This document shows, one piece after another, positions 55,643 to 64,000 of a stretch of 64,000 bases of DNA. The DNA is from Brenneria bubanii (lineage in GTDB: Bacteria > Pseudomonadota > Gammaproteobacteria > Enterobacterales > Enterobacteriaceae): contig NZ_JAKMAJ010000004.1 of assembly GCF_022378355.1 (NCBI RefSeq), forward strand, positions 248,001-312,000. The letters run 5' to 3'. A program made the translations under genes and the position numbers. Each line of letters opens with the position of its first letter. Position 1 is the stretch's first letter. The notes under the pieces were generated by a model. The model worked only from the letters and a program-made list of their open reading frames with translations. It searched no databases and was not told the DNA's origin.

Positions 55643-57106
55643 ATGTCGGACGTGGATTTCGTCGCCAGTTTTTCCAGCCGCCACCTGATCAACGGCAGGT
55701 TAATTAAGGGGGAGGGGCCGGCGCAGCAGATTTTTAACCCGGCCAGCGGCGAGATTGTGGCCGAAATCGCCGAGACCTCTTTGTCCCAGGTCGCGCTGGC
55801 GGTGGACGCCGCCCAACGGGCATTTACCCGCTGGTCGCGAACCACACCGGCGCAACGCGGCGCGCTGTTGATGCGTATTGCCGACGTTATCGAACGGCAG
55901 GCGGCTTTGCTGGCGGCGCTTGAGGCGCTCAACTGCGGTAAGCCGCTGCATCAGGCGCTGAATGACGATATTCCCGCCGCGGTGGATGTATTTCGCTTTT
56001 TCGCCGGCGCGGTGCGTTGCCAGCAGGGACAGCTGGCCGGCGAATATCTGGACGGCCATATTTCGATGGTTCGTTGCGATCCGCTCGGCGTGGTGGCGGC
56101 GATTGCGCCGTGGAACTATCCCCTGATGATGGCGGCGTGGAAAATCGCGCCCGCGTTGGCCGCCGGCAACGGCGTGGTGTTTAAACCATCCGAACATACG
56201 CCGCTCACCATTCTGGCGTTGGCGCCGGCGCTGAATGAGATTCTGCCGCCCGGCGTGCTGAATATCGTCACCGGCAGCGGGGAAGGCGTCGGCGACGCGC
56301 TGGTCAGCCATCCGCTGGTGCGCCTGGTGTCGGTCACCGGCGATATCGTCACCGGGCAACGCATCCTGCAGGCCGCCTCGCGCAACGTTAAACGAACTCA
56401 TCTGGAACTGGGCGGCAAGGCGCCGGTAATTGTGTGCGACGATGCTGATTTGGACGCCGCGGTACAGGCTATCCGTTCCTGGGGCTACTACAATGCCGGA
56501 CAGGATTGCACCTCGGCTTGCCGGGTCTATGCGCAGGCCGCTATCTATCCGCGTCTGGTTGATAAACTGGGCAGCGCCGTGGCCGATCTGCGCTTTGCCC
56601 GCAAGCAGGACGAAGAGAATGAACTGGGGCCGCTGATTAGCGCGCGTCAGCGCGACCGGGTTTCCAGCTTTGTCGAGCGCGCCCTGAGTCAGCCGCATAT
56701 CGAATTGATCACCGGCGCCGCCGCATACTCCGGTCCCGGCTTTTATTATCAGCCTACACTGCTGGCCGGCTGTATGCAGAGCGATGAAATCGTGCAGCGA
56801 GAGGTGTTCGGGCCGGTGGTGAGTATGACCCGCTTCGATACGCTCGGCCAGGTGGTCGACTGGGCGAATGATTCTGAATACGGCTTGGCCTCTTCGATCT
56901 GGACGCAAAATATCGATATCGCCATGCAGGTCGCCGCCCGTCTGCAGTATGGCACTACCTGGATTAATACCCATTTTTCATTAATCAGTGAAATGCCGCA
57001 TGGCGGATTAAAACGCTCGGGTTACGGCAGCGATTTATCCAGTTACTCATTACAGAATTACAGCACGGTGCGACATATTATGGCGAAGTTTAAACAACAA
57101 TTTTAA
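55643..57106 (+). CDS. Aldehyde dehydrogenase, aminobutyraldehyde dehydrogenase-like
   Basis: NAD-dependent aldehyde dehydrogenase of 487 residues, clearly related to PatD. Asn is in [13 protein letters not shown], Glu in [10 protein letters not shown] and the catalytic Cys in [15 protein letters not shown]. The ATG at 55643 follows AAGGA; the open frame to 55472 lacks conserved sequence. A second, closer PatD homologue closes the same cluster at 61481. The two probably oxidise different omega-amino aldehydes released from polyamines or a related amine. Confidence 0.88.
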   Translation: MSDVDFVASFSSRHLINGRLIKGEGPAQQIFNPASGEIVAEIAETSLSQVALAVDAAQRAFTRWSRTTPAQRGALLMRIADVIERQAALLAALEALNCGKPLHQALNDDIPAAVDVFRFFAGAVRCQQGQLAGEYLDGHISMVRCDPLGVVAAIAPWNYPLMMAAWKIAPALAAGNGVVFKPSEHTPLTILALAPALNEILPPGVLNIVTGSGEGVGDALVSHPLVRLVSVTGDIVTGQRILQAASRNVKRTHLELGGKAPVIVCDDADLDAAVQAIRSWGYYNAGQDCTSACRVYAQAAIYPRLVDKLGSAVADLRFARKQDEENELGPLISARQRDRVSSFVERALSQPHIELITGAAAYSGPGFYYQPTLLAGCMQSDEIVQREVFGPVVSMTRFDTLGQVVDWANDSEYGLASSIWTQNIDIAMQVAARLQYGTTWINTHFSLISEMPHGGLKRSGYGSDLSSYSLQNYSTVRHIMAKFKQQF

Positions 57107-57281
57107 TTCATTCGCCACGCCTCATTTAGATAGTATTTTTTTATATCGAATTTTTCCGCAGATTAATTTTAATGAAACTGTCTGCTGAAATTGATTGGCA
57201 ATTAACTAAAGCACATTCGCTGATAATAAACGGTGGCGCCGTTCCCGCCATCACCACAATATTCACGACAGGAGTATTCAC

Positions 57282-58436
57282 ATGGGGAAATCTACCGCAG
57301 CCGCTTCTTTCTCTGCGATTTGTCTGAGTGTGTTGTGCGGCATTCATAGCGCAAACGCCGCCGCGCCGGATTTGACGGGCAAGGGCGAGGGCCGATTGGA
57401 TATCGTTGCCTGGCCAGGCTATATCGAACGCGGCCAGAGCGATAAAAATTACGACTGGGTGACGAAATTCGAGCAGGATACCGACTGCCAGATTAACGTG
57501 AAAACCGCCGCCACCTCCGACGAGATGGTCAGTTTGATGGCGAAAGGCGGGTACGATCTGGTAACGGCCTCCGGCGACGCCTCGTTGCGTTTGATCGCCG
57601 GCAAACGCGTGCAGCCCATCGATACCGGAGCCATCGCCAACTGGAAGAGCATCGATCCCCGTCTGGTCAATGCGCCCTGGTACACGGTTAACGGCAAGGT
57701 CTTCGGCACGCCTTATCAGTGGGGCGCGAATTTACTGATGTTCAACAGCAAGGTTTTCCCCGTGCCGCCGGAAAGCTGGTCGGTGGTGTTTAGCCAGCAG
57801 ACGCTGCCCGACGGCAAGTCCAATAAAGGTCGGGTTCAGGCCTACGACGGGCCGATCTATATCGCCGATGCGGCCCTCTACCTGAAGAGTACGCAGCCCC
57901 AGTTGGGTATTACCGACCCCTACCAACTGAATGAAGAGCAGTATCAGGCGGTGCTGACGCTGCTGCGCAGCCAGCATGTGCTGATCCACCGTTACTGGCA
58001 CGATACCTCGGTGCAGATGAGCGACTTTAAAAATGAAGGCGTGGCGGCATCCAGCGCCTGGCCTTATCAGGCCAATGCGCTGAAAGGCGAAGGGCAGCCG
58101 ATTGGCACGACAATCCCCAAAGAGGGCGTGACCGGCTGGGCGGATACCACCATGCTGGCCGCGGACGCCAAGCACCCGGTCTGCGCCTACAAATGGATGA
58201 ACTGGTCGCTGGAGCCCAAAGTGCAGGGCGACGTCGCAGCCTGGTTCGGCTCGGTGCCTGCGGTGCCGGCCGGCTGTCAGGCCAGTACGTTGCTGGGCGG
58301 CGGCGGTTGCGCAAATAACGGCGCCGGCGATTTCGATAAGGTCGCTTTCTGGAAAACGCCGCAGGCCGAAGGCGGTAAATATGTGCCTTATAGCCGTTGG
58401 ACGCAGGACTATATCGCCATTATGGGAGGACGCTAA
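57282..58436 (+). CDS. ydcS: Putrescine-type ABC transporter substrate-binding protein, YdcS-like
   Basis: Periplasmic receptor of 384 residues, close to E. coli YdcS in length. The signal peptide ends near residue 28 (SANAAAPD). The mature protein begins GEGRLDIVAWPGYIERG, a YdcS hallmark, and ends with FWKTPQAEGGKYVPYSRW. CAGGAG precedes the ATG. It heads the transporter genes ydcT, ydcU and ydcV, all on the same strand. Confidence 0.9.
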   Translation: MGKSTAAASFSAICLSVLCGIHSANAAAPDLTGKGEGRLDIVAWPGYIERGQSDKNYDWVTKFEQDTDCQINVKTAATSDEMVSLMAKGGYDLVTASGDASLRLIAGKRVQPIDTGAIANWKSIDPRLVNAPWYTVNGKVFGTPYQWGANLLMFNSKVFPVPPESWSVVFSQQTLPDGKSNKGRVQAYDGPIYIADAALYLKSTQPQLGITDPYQLNEEQYQAVLTLLRSQHVLIHRYWHDTSVQMSDFKNEGVAASSAWPYQANALKGEGQPIGTTIPKEGVTGWADTTMLAADAKHPVCAYKWMNWSLEPKVQGDVAAWFGSVPAVPAGCQASTLLGGGGCANNGAGDFDKVAFWKTPQAEGGKYVPYSRWTQDYIAIMGGR

Positions 58437-58630
58437 TAGGGCATCGCCTTAATAATGCGTACAGCACAATAGAAAATAAAGGGCTGCCGGAAAATTCGCG
58501 ATTTTTAATTTTCTATGCTGCGCCGGCGGCCGTTATTTATTTATCGTCGACGATCTCGTCGTTCGACGTTTTTATTGAATTATGTATTACAAATAACCGC
58601 GCTTGCGCGGCTATTTGTCAGGAGTGTGTT

Positions 58631-59662
58631 ATGTCCAATGCCGTGGAATTTATTGACGTATGTCGTACATTTGGCGACGTTCATGCCGTGGACCATGTAT
58701 CTATCGAAATAAAAGATGGCGAATTTTTTTCCATGCTTGGCCCTTCGGGATCGGGTAAAACCACCTGCCTGCGCCTGATTGCCGGTTTTGAACAGTTAAC
58801 GTCGGGCTCGATCCGTATTCATGGTCAGGAGGCCGCCGGGTTGGCGCCCTATCAGCGCGATGTGAATACGGTATTCCAGGATTACGCGCTGTTCCCGCAC
58901 ATGAGCGTGCTGGAAAACGTGGCCTATGGGCTGATGGTGAAAGGGGTTGGTAAGAAAGAACGGCGCAATCGCGCGCAGGAATCGCTGGATCGCGTGGCGC
59001 TGGGCTTCGCCGCTGACCGCAAACCGGCTCAGCTTTCCGGTGGTCAGCGTCAGCGTGTGGCGCTGGCGCGGGCGTTGGTCAATCAGCCTAGCGTACTGTT
59101 GCTGGATGAGCCGCTGGGGGCGTTGGATCTTAAACTGCGTGAGCAGATGCAGGGCGAGCTGAAAAAGCTGCAGCGCGAACTGGGTATTACCTTTATTTTC
59201 GTCACCCACGATCAGAGCGAAGCGCTGTCGATGTCCGATCGCGTGGCGGTCTTCAATAATGGCCGTATCGAGCAGGTGGATGCGCCGCGCGAACTCTATA
59301 TGCGGCCGAAGACGCCGTTTGTGGCGGAATTCGTCGGCACCTCGAACGTATTGCCGGCTGAACTGGCGCAGCGCCTGACCGGCGAAGCGGCCAGCTATGC
59401 CATCCGTCCGGAGCATATCTGGCTGGCGGAATCCGCCGTCGGCGCCAGAACCGGCGATATCAGCGTGCCGGCTCAGTTAAAGGACATCCACTATCAGGGC
59501 GCCGCCACGCGCTATGAATTGATGCTGCCGCAGGGCGAGCGTCTGCTGGTGAGCGAATCGAACGATCAGAGCGGGACCCTGCGTCCTGAACTGTGTATCG
59601 GACGAAAGGTGACCGCCTGCTGGGATCGCAGCGCCATGGTTATGCTGCAGGAGGCGCGCTGA
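58631..59662 (+). CDS. ydcT: Putrescine-type ABC transporter ATP-binding protein, YdcT-like
   Basis: ATPase of 343 residues. Walker A is GPSGSGKTT, the signature LSGGQRQRVALARAL, Walker B VLLLDEPLGALDL and the switch His in FVTHDQSEALS. A TOBE-type region lies at the C-terminus (from about residue 240). The ATG at 58631 has AGGAG 6 bases upstream; the open frame to 58397 overlaps ydcS and is not conserved. Its stop overlaps the next start (TGATG). Confidence 0.92.
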   Translation: MSNAVEFIDVCRTFGDVHAVDHVSIEIKDGEFFSMLGPSGSGKTTCLRLIAGFEQLTSGSIRIHGQEAAGLAPYQRDVNTVFQDYALFPHMSVLENVAYGLMVKGVGKKERRNRAQESLDRVALGFAADRKPAQLSGGQRQRVALARALVNQPSVLLLDEPLGALDLKLREQMQGELKKLQRELGITFIFVTHDQSEALSMSDRVAVFNNGRIEQVDAPRELYMRPKTPFVAEFVGTSNVLPAELAQRLTGEAASYAIRPEHIWLAESAVGARTGDISVPAQLKDIHYQGAATRYELMLPQGERLLVSESNDQSGTLRPELCIGRKVTACWDRSAMVMLQEAR

Positions 59663-60606
59663 TGGATAGGGGTTTGATGGCGACAACGCGCCGCGCCGGT
59701 TGGCTGCATAGGCTGGCCCACTTTTTCTATCGTCGCCCCGGTTTTTATCTGGCGTTGCTGCTGATACCGCCGCTGTTGTGGTTTGGCGCTATCTATCTCG
59801 GCTCGCTGCTGGCGCTGCTGTGGCAAGGGCTGTATACCTTCGATGATTTTAGTATGACGGTATCGCCAACCTTGACGCTGGCGAACATTCAGGCGCTGTT
59901 CAGCCCGGTCAACTACGACATCATTATCCGCACGTTGACGATGGCGCTGCTGGTGTCGCTATTCAGCGCGGTGCTGGCCTTTCCCATCGCCTGGTATATG
60001 GCTCGCTATACCAGCGGCCGACAGAAGGCGTTTTTCTATATCGCCATTATGATGCCGATGTGGGCCAGCTATATCGTCAAGGCCTATGCCTGGACGCTGC
60101 TGTTGTCGGGCGATGGCGTTATCCAGTGGTTTTTGCGCCATCTCGGTCTGGAGTGGGTGTTGAACAATATCCTGCTGCTGCCCGGCATCGGCGGTAATAC
60201 GTTGTCTACCTCCGGATTGGGGCGTTTTCTGGTGTTCGTCTATATCTGGCTGCCGTTCATGATCCTGCCGATTCAGTCCGCGTTGGAGCGTTTGCCTAAC
60301 TCGCTGCTGCAGGCTTCGGAAGATCTGGGGGCGCTGCCGCAGCAAACCTTCCGCTATGTCGTGCTGCCGCTGGCGATACCGGGCATCGCCGCCGGTTCAA
60401 TCTTTACCTTCTCGCTGACGCTCGGCGATTTTATCGTGCCGCAACTGGTGGGGCCGCCGGGCTTTTTTATCGGCAATATGGTTTATTCCCAGCAAGGGGC
60501 GATCGGCAATATGCCGATGGCGTCCGCGTTCACGCTGGTGCCGATTGTTCTGATTGCGCTTTATCTGGCGCTGGTTAAACGACTGGGGGCCTTCGATGCA
60601 CTCTAA
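59662..60606 (+). CDS. ydcU: Putrescine-type ABC transporter permease, YdcU-like
   Basis: Inner-membrane permease of 314 residues, as in E. coli YdcU. The first helix is [17 protein letters not shown]. The EAA loop is [22 protein letters not shown], near residues 215-235, followed by [15 protein letters not shown]. The start at 59662 overlaps the ATPase stop; an ATG at 59677 is also possible. It overlaps ydcV by 11 bases. Confidence 0.9.
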   Translation: MDRGLMATTRRAGWLHRLAHFFYRRPGFYLALLLIPPLLWFGAIYLGSLLALLWQGLYTFDDFSMTVSPTLTLANIQALFSPVNYDIIIRTLTMALLVSLFSAVLAFPIAWYMARYTSGRQKAFFYIAIMMPMWASYIVKAYAWTLLLSGDGVIQWFLRHLGLEWVLNNILLLPGIGGNTLSTSGLGRFLVFVYIWLPFMILPIQSALERLPNSLLQASEDLGALPQQTFRYVVLPLAIPGIAAGSIFTFSLTLGDFIVPQLVGPPGFFIGNMVYSQQGAIGNMPMASAFTLVPIVLIALYLALVKRLGAFDAL

Positions 60607-61402
60607 ACACGCGCCGCTGTTATTGAAAATTTCGGCATGGGCCGGGGTGCTGTTTTTGCACTTCCCGCTGATCATCATCGCCATCTACGCTTTTAATACC
60701 GAGGATGCGGCCTTCAGCTTTCCGCCGCAGGGCTTCACGCTGCATTGGTTCCGGCTGGCCGCCGAGCGGCAGGATATTCTGCAATCCATCGGCCTGTCGC
60801 TGAAAATCGCCGCGCTGGCCACGCTGCTGGCTCTGGTGCTGGGTACCCTGGCGGCGGCGGCGCTCTATCGACGCGATTTCACCGGCAAAAATAGCATCAT
60901 GCTGATGTTTATGTTGCCGATTGCGCTGCCGGGCATCATCACCGGCCTGTCGTTGCTGTCCGCCTTTCGTACGGTGGATCTCGAACCGGGCATGCTGACC
61001 ATTGTGATCGGCCACGCCACCTTCTGTATGGTGATCGTTTTTAACAATGTCATCGCGCGCTTTCGGCGTATTTCATACCCGCTGATCGAAGCGTCGATGG
61101 ACCTGGGCGCGGATGGCTGGCAGACCTTTCGCTACATTATTCTGCCGAATCTGGCCACCGCATTGCTGGCGGGCGGGATGCTGGCGTTTGCGCTTTCATT
61201 CGATGAAATTATCGTTACCACCTTTACCGCCGGACATGAGCGCACGTTGCCGATCTGGTTGCTGAACCAGTTGGGGCGGCCGCGCGATGTGCCGATAACC
61301 AACGTGGTTGCGCTGTGCGTCATGCTATTGACCATGTTGCCGATCCTTGGCGCCTGGTATCTGACCAAAGACAGCACCGACGTCGCTGGCGATGGTAAAT
61401 AA
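60596..61402 (+). CDS. ydcV: Putrescine-type ABC transporter permease, YdcV-like
   Basis: Inner-membrane permease of 268 residues, as in E. coli YdcV. The first helix is [17 protein letters not shown], and the EAA loop is [22 protein letters not shown] near residues 165-185, followed by [13 protein letters not shown]. The start at 60596 lies inside the end of ydcU, in another frame, which is the same gene overlap style as in the rest of the operon. Confidence 0.9.
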   Translation: MHSKHAPLLLKISAWAGVLFLHFPLIIIAIYAFNTEDAAFSFPPQGFTLHWFRLAAERQDILQSIGLSLKIAALATLLALVLGTLAAAALYRRDFTGKNSIMLMFMLPIALPGIITGLSLLSAFRTVDLEPGMLTIVIGHATFCMVIVFNNVIARFRRISYPLIEASMDLGADGWQTFRYIILPNLATALLAGGMLAFALSFDEIIVTTFTAGHERTLPIWLLNQLGRPRDVPITNVVALCVMLLTMLPILGAWYLTKDSTDVAGDGK

Positions 61403-61480
61403 CCCCTCTATTCAATGGGATATCCAAGGGCCGGCGCGTGCGCGCCGCGGCCCGAAAAATGACGCAAGAAGGACATTAGA

Positions 61481-62905
61481 GTGCAGACACAGATGTTGAT
61501 TAACGGCCAGTTAGTGGCAGGCGAGGGCAGCGCGCTGCCAATCTACAACCCGGCGACCGGCGAGGTCATTGCGCAGATTGCGCAGGCGACGCCGCAACAG
61601 GTCGATCTGGCGGTCAACTGCGCGGACGCGGCGTTCGCCGACTGGGGACAAACCACGCCGAAAGATCGCGCCGAGCGGCTGCTGCAGTTGGCGGATGCCA
61701 TCGAGCAGCAGGCGGAGGAATTTTCCCGTCTGGAGTCGCTCAACTGCGGTAAACCGCGGCACTGCGTGCTGAATGATGAAATCCCGGCGGTCGCCGACGT
61801 GTTCCGTTTCTTCGCCGGCGCCTGCCGCTGTCTGAACGGTATGGCGAGCGGCGAATATCTGACCGGGCATACCTCGATGATTCGACGCGACCCGCTCGGC
61901 GTGGTGGCTTCCATCGCGCCGTGGAACTATCCATTGATGATGGCGGCCTGGAAACTGGGCCCGGCGCTGGCGGCCGGCAATTGCGTGGTGATCAAACCAT
62001 CCGAGCTGACGCCGCTGAGTACGCTGAAACTGGCGCAGCTGGCGGCGGATATCCTGCCGCCGGGCGTCCTGAACGTGGTATTCGGCGACGGCGCGTCGGT
62101 CGGCGATGCGCTGACCGGCCATGACAAGGTTCGCATGATTTCCCTGACCGGCTCGATCCGCACCGGCGAGCACATCATTCGCCATTCCTCGCCCGGCATC
62201 AAGCGTACTCATATGGAGCTGGGCGGCAAGGCGCCGGTGATCGTGTTCGACGATGCGGATATCGCTCAGGCCGTCGACGCCATCCGTAATTTCGGCTTCT
62301 ACAACGCCGGCCAGGACTGCACCGCCGCTTGCCGCGTCTATGCCCAGAAGGGCATCTATCCGCAACTGGTCGCCGCGCTGGGCGAAGCGGTCGCTTCGCT
62401 GAGGATGGGCGCGCCGGACGACGAAACCACCGAACTGGGGCCGTTGATCAGTCAGAAGCATCTTGAATGCGTGCAGGGCTTTGTCGAGCGCGCGCGCGCC
62501 ACCGGCCATATTCAGGTGGTCACCGGCGGCGAGAAGGGGCCGGGCGCGGGCTATTATTTTCAGCCGACGGTGCTGGCCGGCGCCCGTCAGGACGATGAGA
62601 TCGTGCAGCACGAGGTATTCGGGCCGGTGGTCAGCGTGACTGAATTCGAGGATGAGGCGCAGGTGATGGGGTGGGCCAACAACTCGCGCTACGGGCTTGC
62701 CTCATCGGTCTGGACCCGCGATCTCGGCCGCGCGCATCGCCTGAGCGCCCGTCTGCAGTACGGCTGCACCTGGGTGAATACGCATTTTATGCTGGTCAGC
62801 GAAATGCCGCACGGCGGGCAGAAGTTGTCCGGCTACGGTAAGGATATGTCGGTGTACGGGCTGGAGGACTATACCCTCGTGCGGCACGTGATGATTAAGC
62901 ACTGA
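61481..62905 (+). CDS. patD: Gamma-aminobutyraldehyde dehydrogenase
   Basis: Aldehyde dehydrogenase of 474 residues, the same length as E. coli PatD (YdcW) and very similar along its whole length. The nicotinamide-site Asn is in [13 protein letters not shown], the Glu in [16 protein letters not shown] and the Cys in [15 protein letters not shown]. It ends [14 protein letters not shown]. It starts with GTG. PatD oxidises 4-aminobutyraldehyde from putrescine to GABA. The order ydcS-T-U-V-patD is that of E. coli; a putrescine aminotransferase gene (patA) is not in the window. Confidence 0.93.
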   Translation: MQTQMLINGQLVAGEGSALPIYNPATGEVIAQIAQATPQQVDLAVNCADAAFADWGQTTPKDRAERLLQLADAIEQQAEEFSRLESLNCGKPRHCVLNDEIPAVADVFRFFAGACRCLNGMASGEYLTGHTSMIRRDPLGVVASIAPWNYPLMMAAWKLGPALAAGNCVVIKPSELTPLSTLKLAQLAADILPPGVLNVVFGDGASVGDALTGHDKVRMISLTGSIRTGEHIIRHSSPGIKRTHMELGGKAPVIVFDDADIAQAVDAIRNFGFYNAGQDCTAACRVYAQKGIYPQLVAALGEAVASLRMGAPDDETTELGPLISQKHLECVQGFVERARATGHIQVVTGGEKGPGAGYYFQPTVLAGARQDDEIVQHEVFGPVVSVTEFEDEAQVMGWANNSRYGLASSVWTRDLGRAHRLSARLQYGCTWVNTHFMLVSEMPHGGQKLSGYGKDMSVYGLEDYTLVRHVMIKH

Positions 62906-62995
62906 TACGGCGCCTTGGGATTTTCGTTCGCGGAGGTGGGGATGTCGTGGCGCACTGTCATAGAGATCCGGCCCAGCCACGAAAAAGGCTATTTT

Positions 62996-63027
62996 ATTAT
63001 TGAGTGGGAGATATCCCACCCAATAAT
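62996..63027. terminator. Bidirectional hairpin between patD and the AbgB-like gene
   Basis: A 14-base stem with one mismatch (ATTATTG-GTGGGA pairing with TCCCAC-CAATAAT) and a GATA loop lies exactly between two convergent genes. The outer A/T arms could supply weak U-tracts in both directions. Confidence 0.55.
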
Positions 63028-63036
63028 GATCATTGA

Positions 63037-64000
63037 TTAACGGCTTAATGGTCGCGGCAACGCGGATGCAGGTAACAAAGAGCAGTACGCTTCGCCCTCT
63101 AGTCGCTGCAAATGCTCTTCTTTGGCGGCGGCAATCAACGATGGCGTGATTAACGCCCGTACCGCAGACGCGGCCATCACCTTGCCTGCCAACAGCATGC
63201 CTTTATGGGCATATGACGTTTTACCCTGGGTAACCATCTGCCAGGAGTGCGGCGGGGTTCCCCATGCGCAGGTGGCGATGTATACCTGACCTACCGGCAC
63301 CAGCCAGTTGACATCGCCGACATCGGTAGAACCATTGAGAAAATCCGGTTCTTTACGAAACGGGGTGAGATCTTCCGCCAGCGTTTTGCCGCGCTTCGCA
63401 ACCCTGGCTTTTTCTTCATCAGAAAAGGTTTCCTGGATCGAGTGGGCAAAGGCTTTCTCTTCCGGCGTGAAGACCAGCGGGCCGATTTTTATCAATTCCT
63501 CATTCATCATGCTCGCAATGGTCACGTTCGGAATGAGATCGGCAGAGGCCGCATCGAATTCAATGCCACCGCAGTGCCGCTCATCAGCGCTGCGCTTCGA
63601 GCAATATCGTGTACGCGTTCGGTGATCTCGCGCACCTGCTGCATTCTGGGCGATCGCACTTTATAGAGCACTTCGGCATCGGCCTGAACCACGTTCGGCG
63701 CATTGCCGCCTGCATTGGTAATGGCATAATGCAGACGCGCTTCGGGAATAATGTGTTCGCGCGGGAAATTGGCGCCTACGTTCATTAACTCGACGCCGTC
63801 AAGGGCGCTGCGTCCAAGATGCGGGCTGAAAGCGGCGTGCGTGCTTTTGCCTTTAAATTGATATTTCACCTGATTGGTCGCCAGCATCCGCGCATTGTAG
63901 GCCAGATTTTCGTCCCAGGGATGCCAGGTAAACGCCACATCCACGTCGGCAAACAGGCCTGCACGGGCCATAAACGCCTTGCCGCCGCCGCCTTCCGCCG
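63037..64000 (-). pseudogene. AbgB-like M20 amidohydrolase, frameshifted and cut by the window edge
   Basis: The minus strand encodes the C-terminal two-thirds of an aminobenzoyl-glutamate utilisation B-like M20 hydrolase. From the right edge to about 63562 the frame reads GLFADVDVAFTWHPWDEN, SPHLGRSALDGVELM and HYAITNAGGNAPNVVQA. It then leaves frame after the segment ending GTAVAL. The other half (63560-63037) continues with TIASMMNEELIKIG, NGSTDVGDVNWLVPVGQ and AHKGMLLAGKVMAA. Restoring one C near 63561 (plus strand) joins the halves as GTAVALEFDAASADLIPNV. The metal-binding N-terminus lies outside the window. The lesion is a pseudogene mark or an assembly error. Confidence 0.8.

Noticed and set aside
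55700-56974. 424-codon minus-strand frame opposite the first aldehyde dehydrogenase
   Set aside because: The plus strand carries the conserved enzyme; the antisense frame has no motif and mirrors its codon bias.
58397-58630. N-terminal extension of the YdcT-like ATPase frame
   Set aside because: It overlaps the end of ydcS and holds no ATPase sequence; AGGAG precedes the ATG at 58631.
61511-62611. 366-codon minus-strand frame opposite patD
   Set aside because: Shadow of a highly conserved gene on the other strand.

Overview
The window looks like the chromosome of a GC-rich, plant-associated member of the Enterobacterales. The best fit is Pectobacteriaceae (Brenneria, Dickeya, Pectobacterium or a relative). 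This is inferred from close resemblance to the E. coli putrescine genes ydcSTUV/patD, an indole-3-pyruvate decarboxylase gene of the kind used for auxin synthesis, and a rhizobial-size cyclic beta-glucan synthase. No rRNA, tRNA, CRISPR array, prophage or intact insertion sequence was recognised. Nearly everything is accessory metabolism: uptake and breakdown of nitrogen-rich small molecules, efflux, c-di-GMP signalling and a periplasmic glucan.

Layout. 1-4492: end of a peptide/oligosaccharide-type ABC transporter operon with a ROK kinase and CutC. 4581-6488: MFS exporter, interrupted by a stop codon, and its divergent ArsR-type regulator. 6543-14198: eight-gene operon on the minus strand holding a polyamine/opine-type ABC transporter, a three-part (ferredoxin + NAD/FAD + FAD) amine or opine dehydrogenase resembling opine oxidase and HcnABC, and a D-2-hydroxyacid dehydrogenase; a divergent IclR regulator follows (14587-15390). 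15554-18446: type-2 argC and ipdC. 18673-24665: DUF3100 membrane protein, L-serine deaminase, M20 amidohydrolase and a divergent LysR regulator, with dyad sequences in the promoter regions. 24728-29862: AT-rich cassette with a URO-D/MtaA-type methyltransferase-like protein, an amino-acid ABC transporter with a lipoprotein receptor, and an ATC (aminothiazoline carboxylate) hydrolase-family protein. 30093-33286: small hypothetical protein, serine hydrolase, a ClpP paralogue with Ser-His-Asn in the catalytic positions, and a DUF421 membrane protein with a partner. 33770-39465: complete RND tripartite efflux operon behind a Fur-box-like palindrome. 39621-41700: LysR/SDR divergent pair and a LysR remnant. 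41877-44928: EAL phosphodiesterase and a PilZ protein with a degenerate HD-GYP domain. 45169-53766: a single 8.6-kb gene for cyclic beta-1,2-glucan synthase. 54436-62905: LysR, aldehyde dehydrogenase and the ydcSTUV-patD putrescine-type operon. 63037-64000: frameshifted AbgB-like M20 hydrolase running off the window.

Three genes carry single-base lesions (MFS exporter, small zinc-ribbon protein, AbgB-like hydrolase). These are either real gene decay or assembly errors. The least described unit is the AT-rich 24.7-29.9 kb cassette, whose gene content suggests uptake and opening of a sulfur-containing ring compound. The dehydrogenase operon at 6.5-14.2 kb is the next most informative: it has a transporter, an oxidative cleavage enzyme, a reductase for a 2-oxoacid product and a dedicated regulator, but its substrate is unknown.
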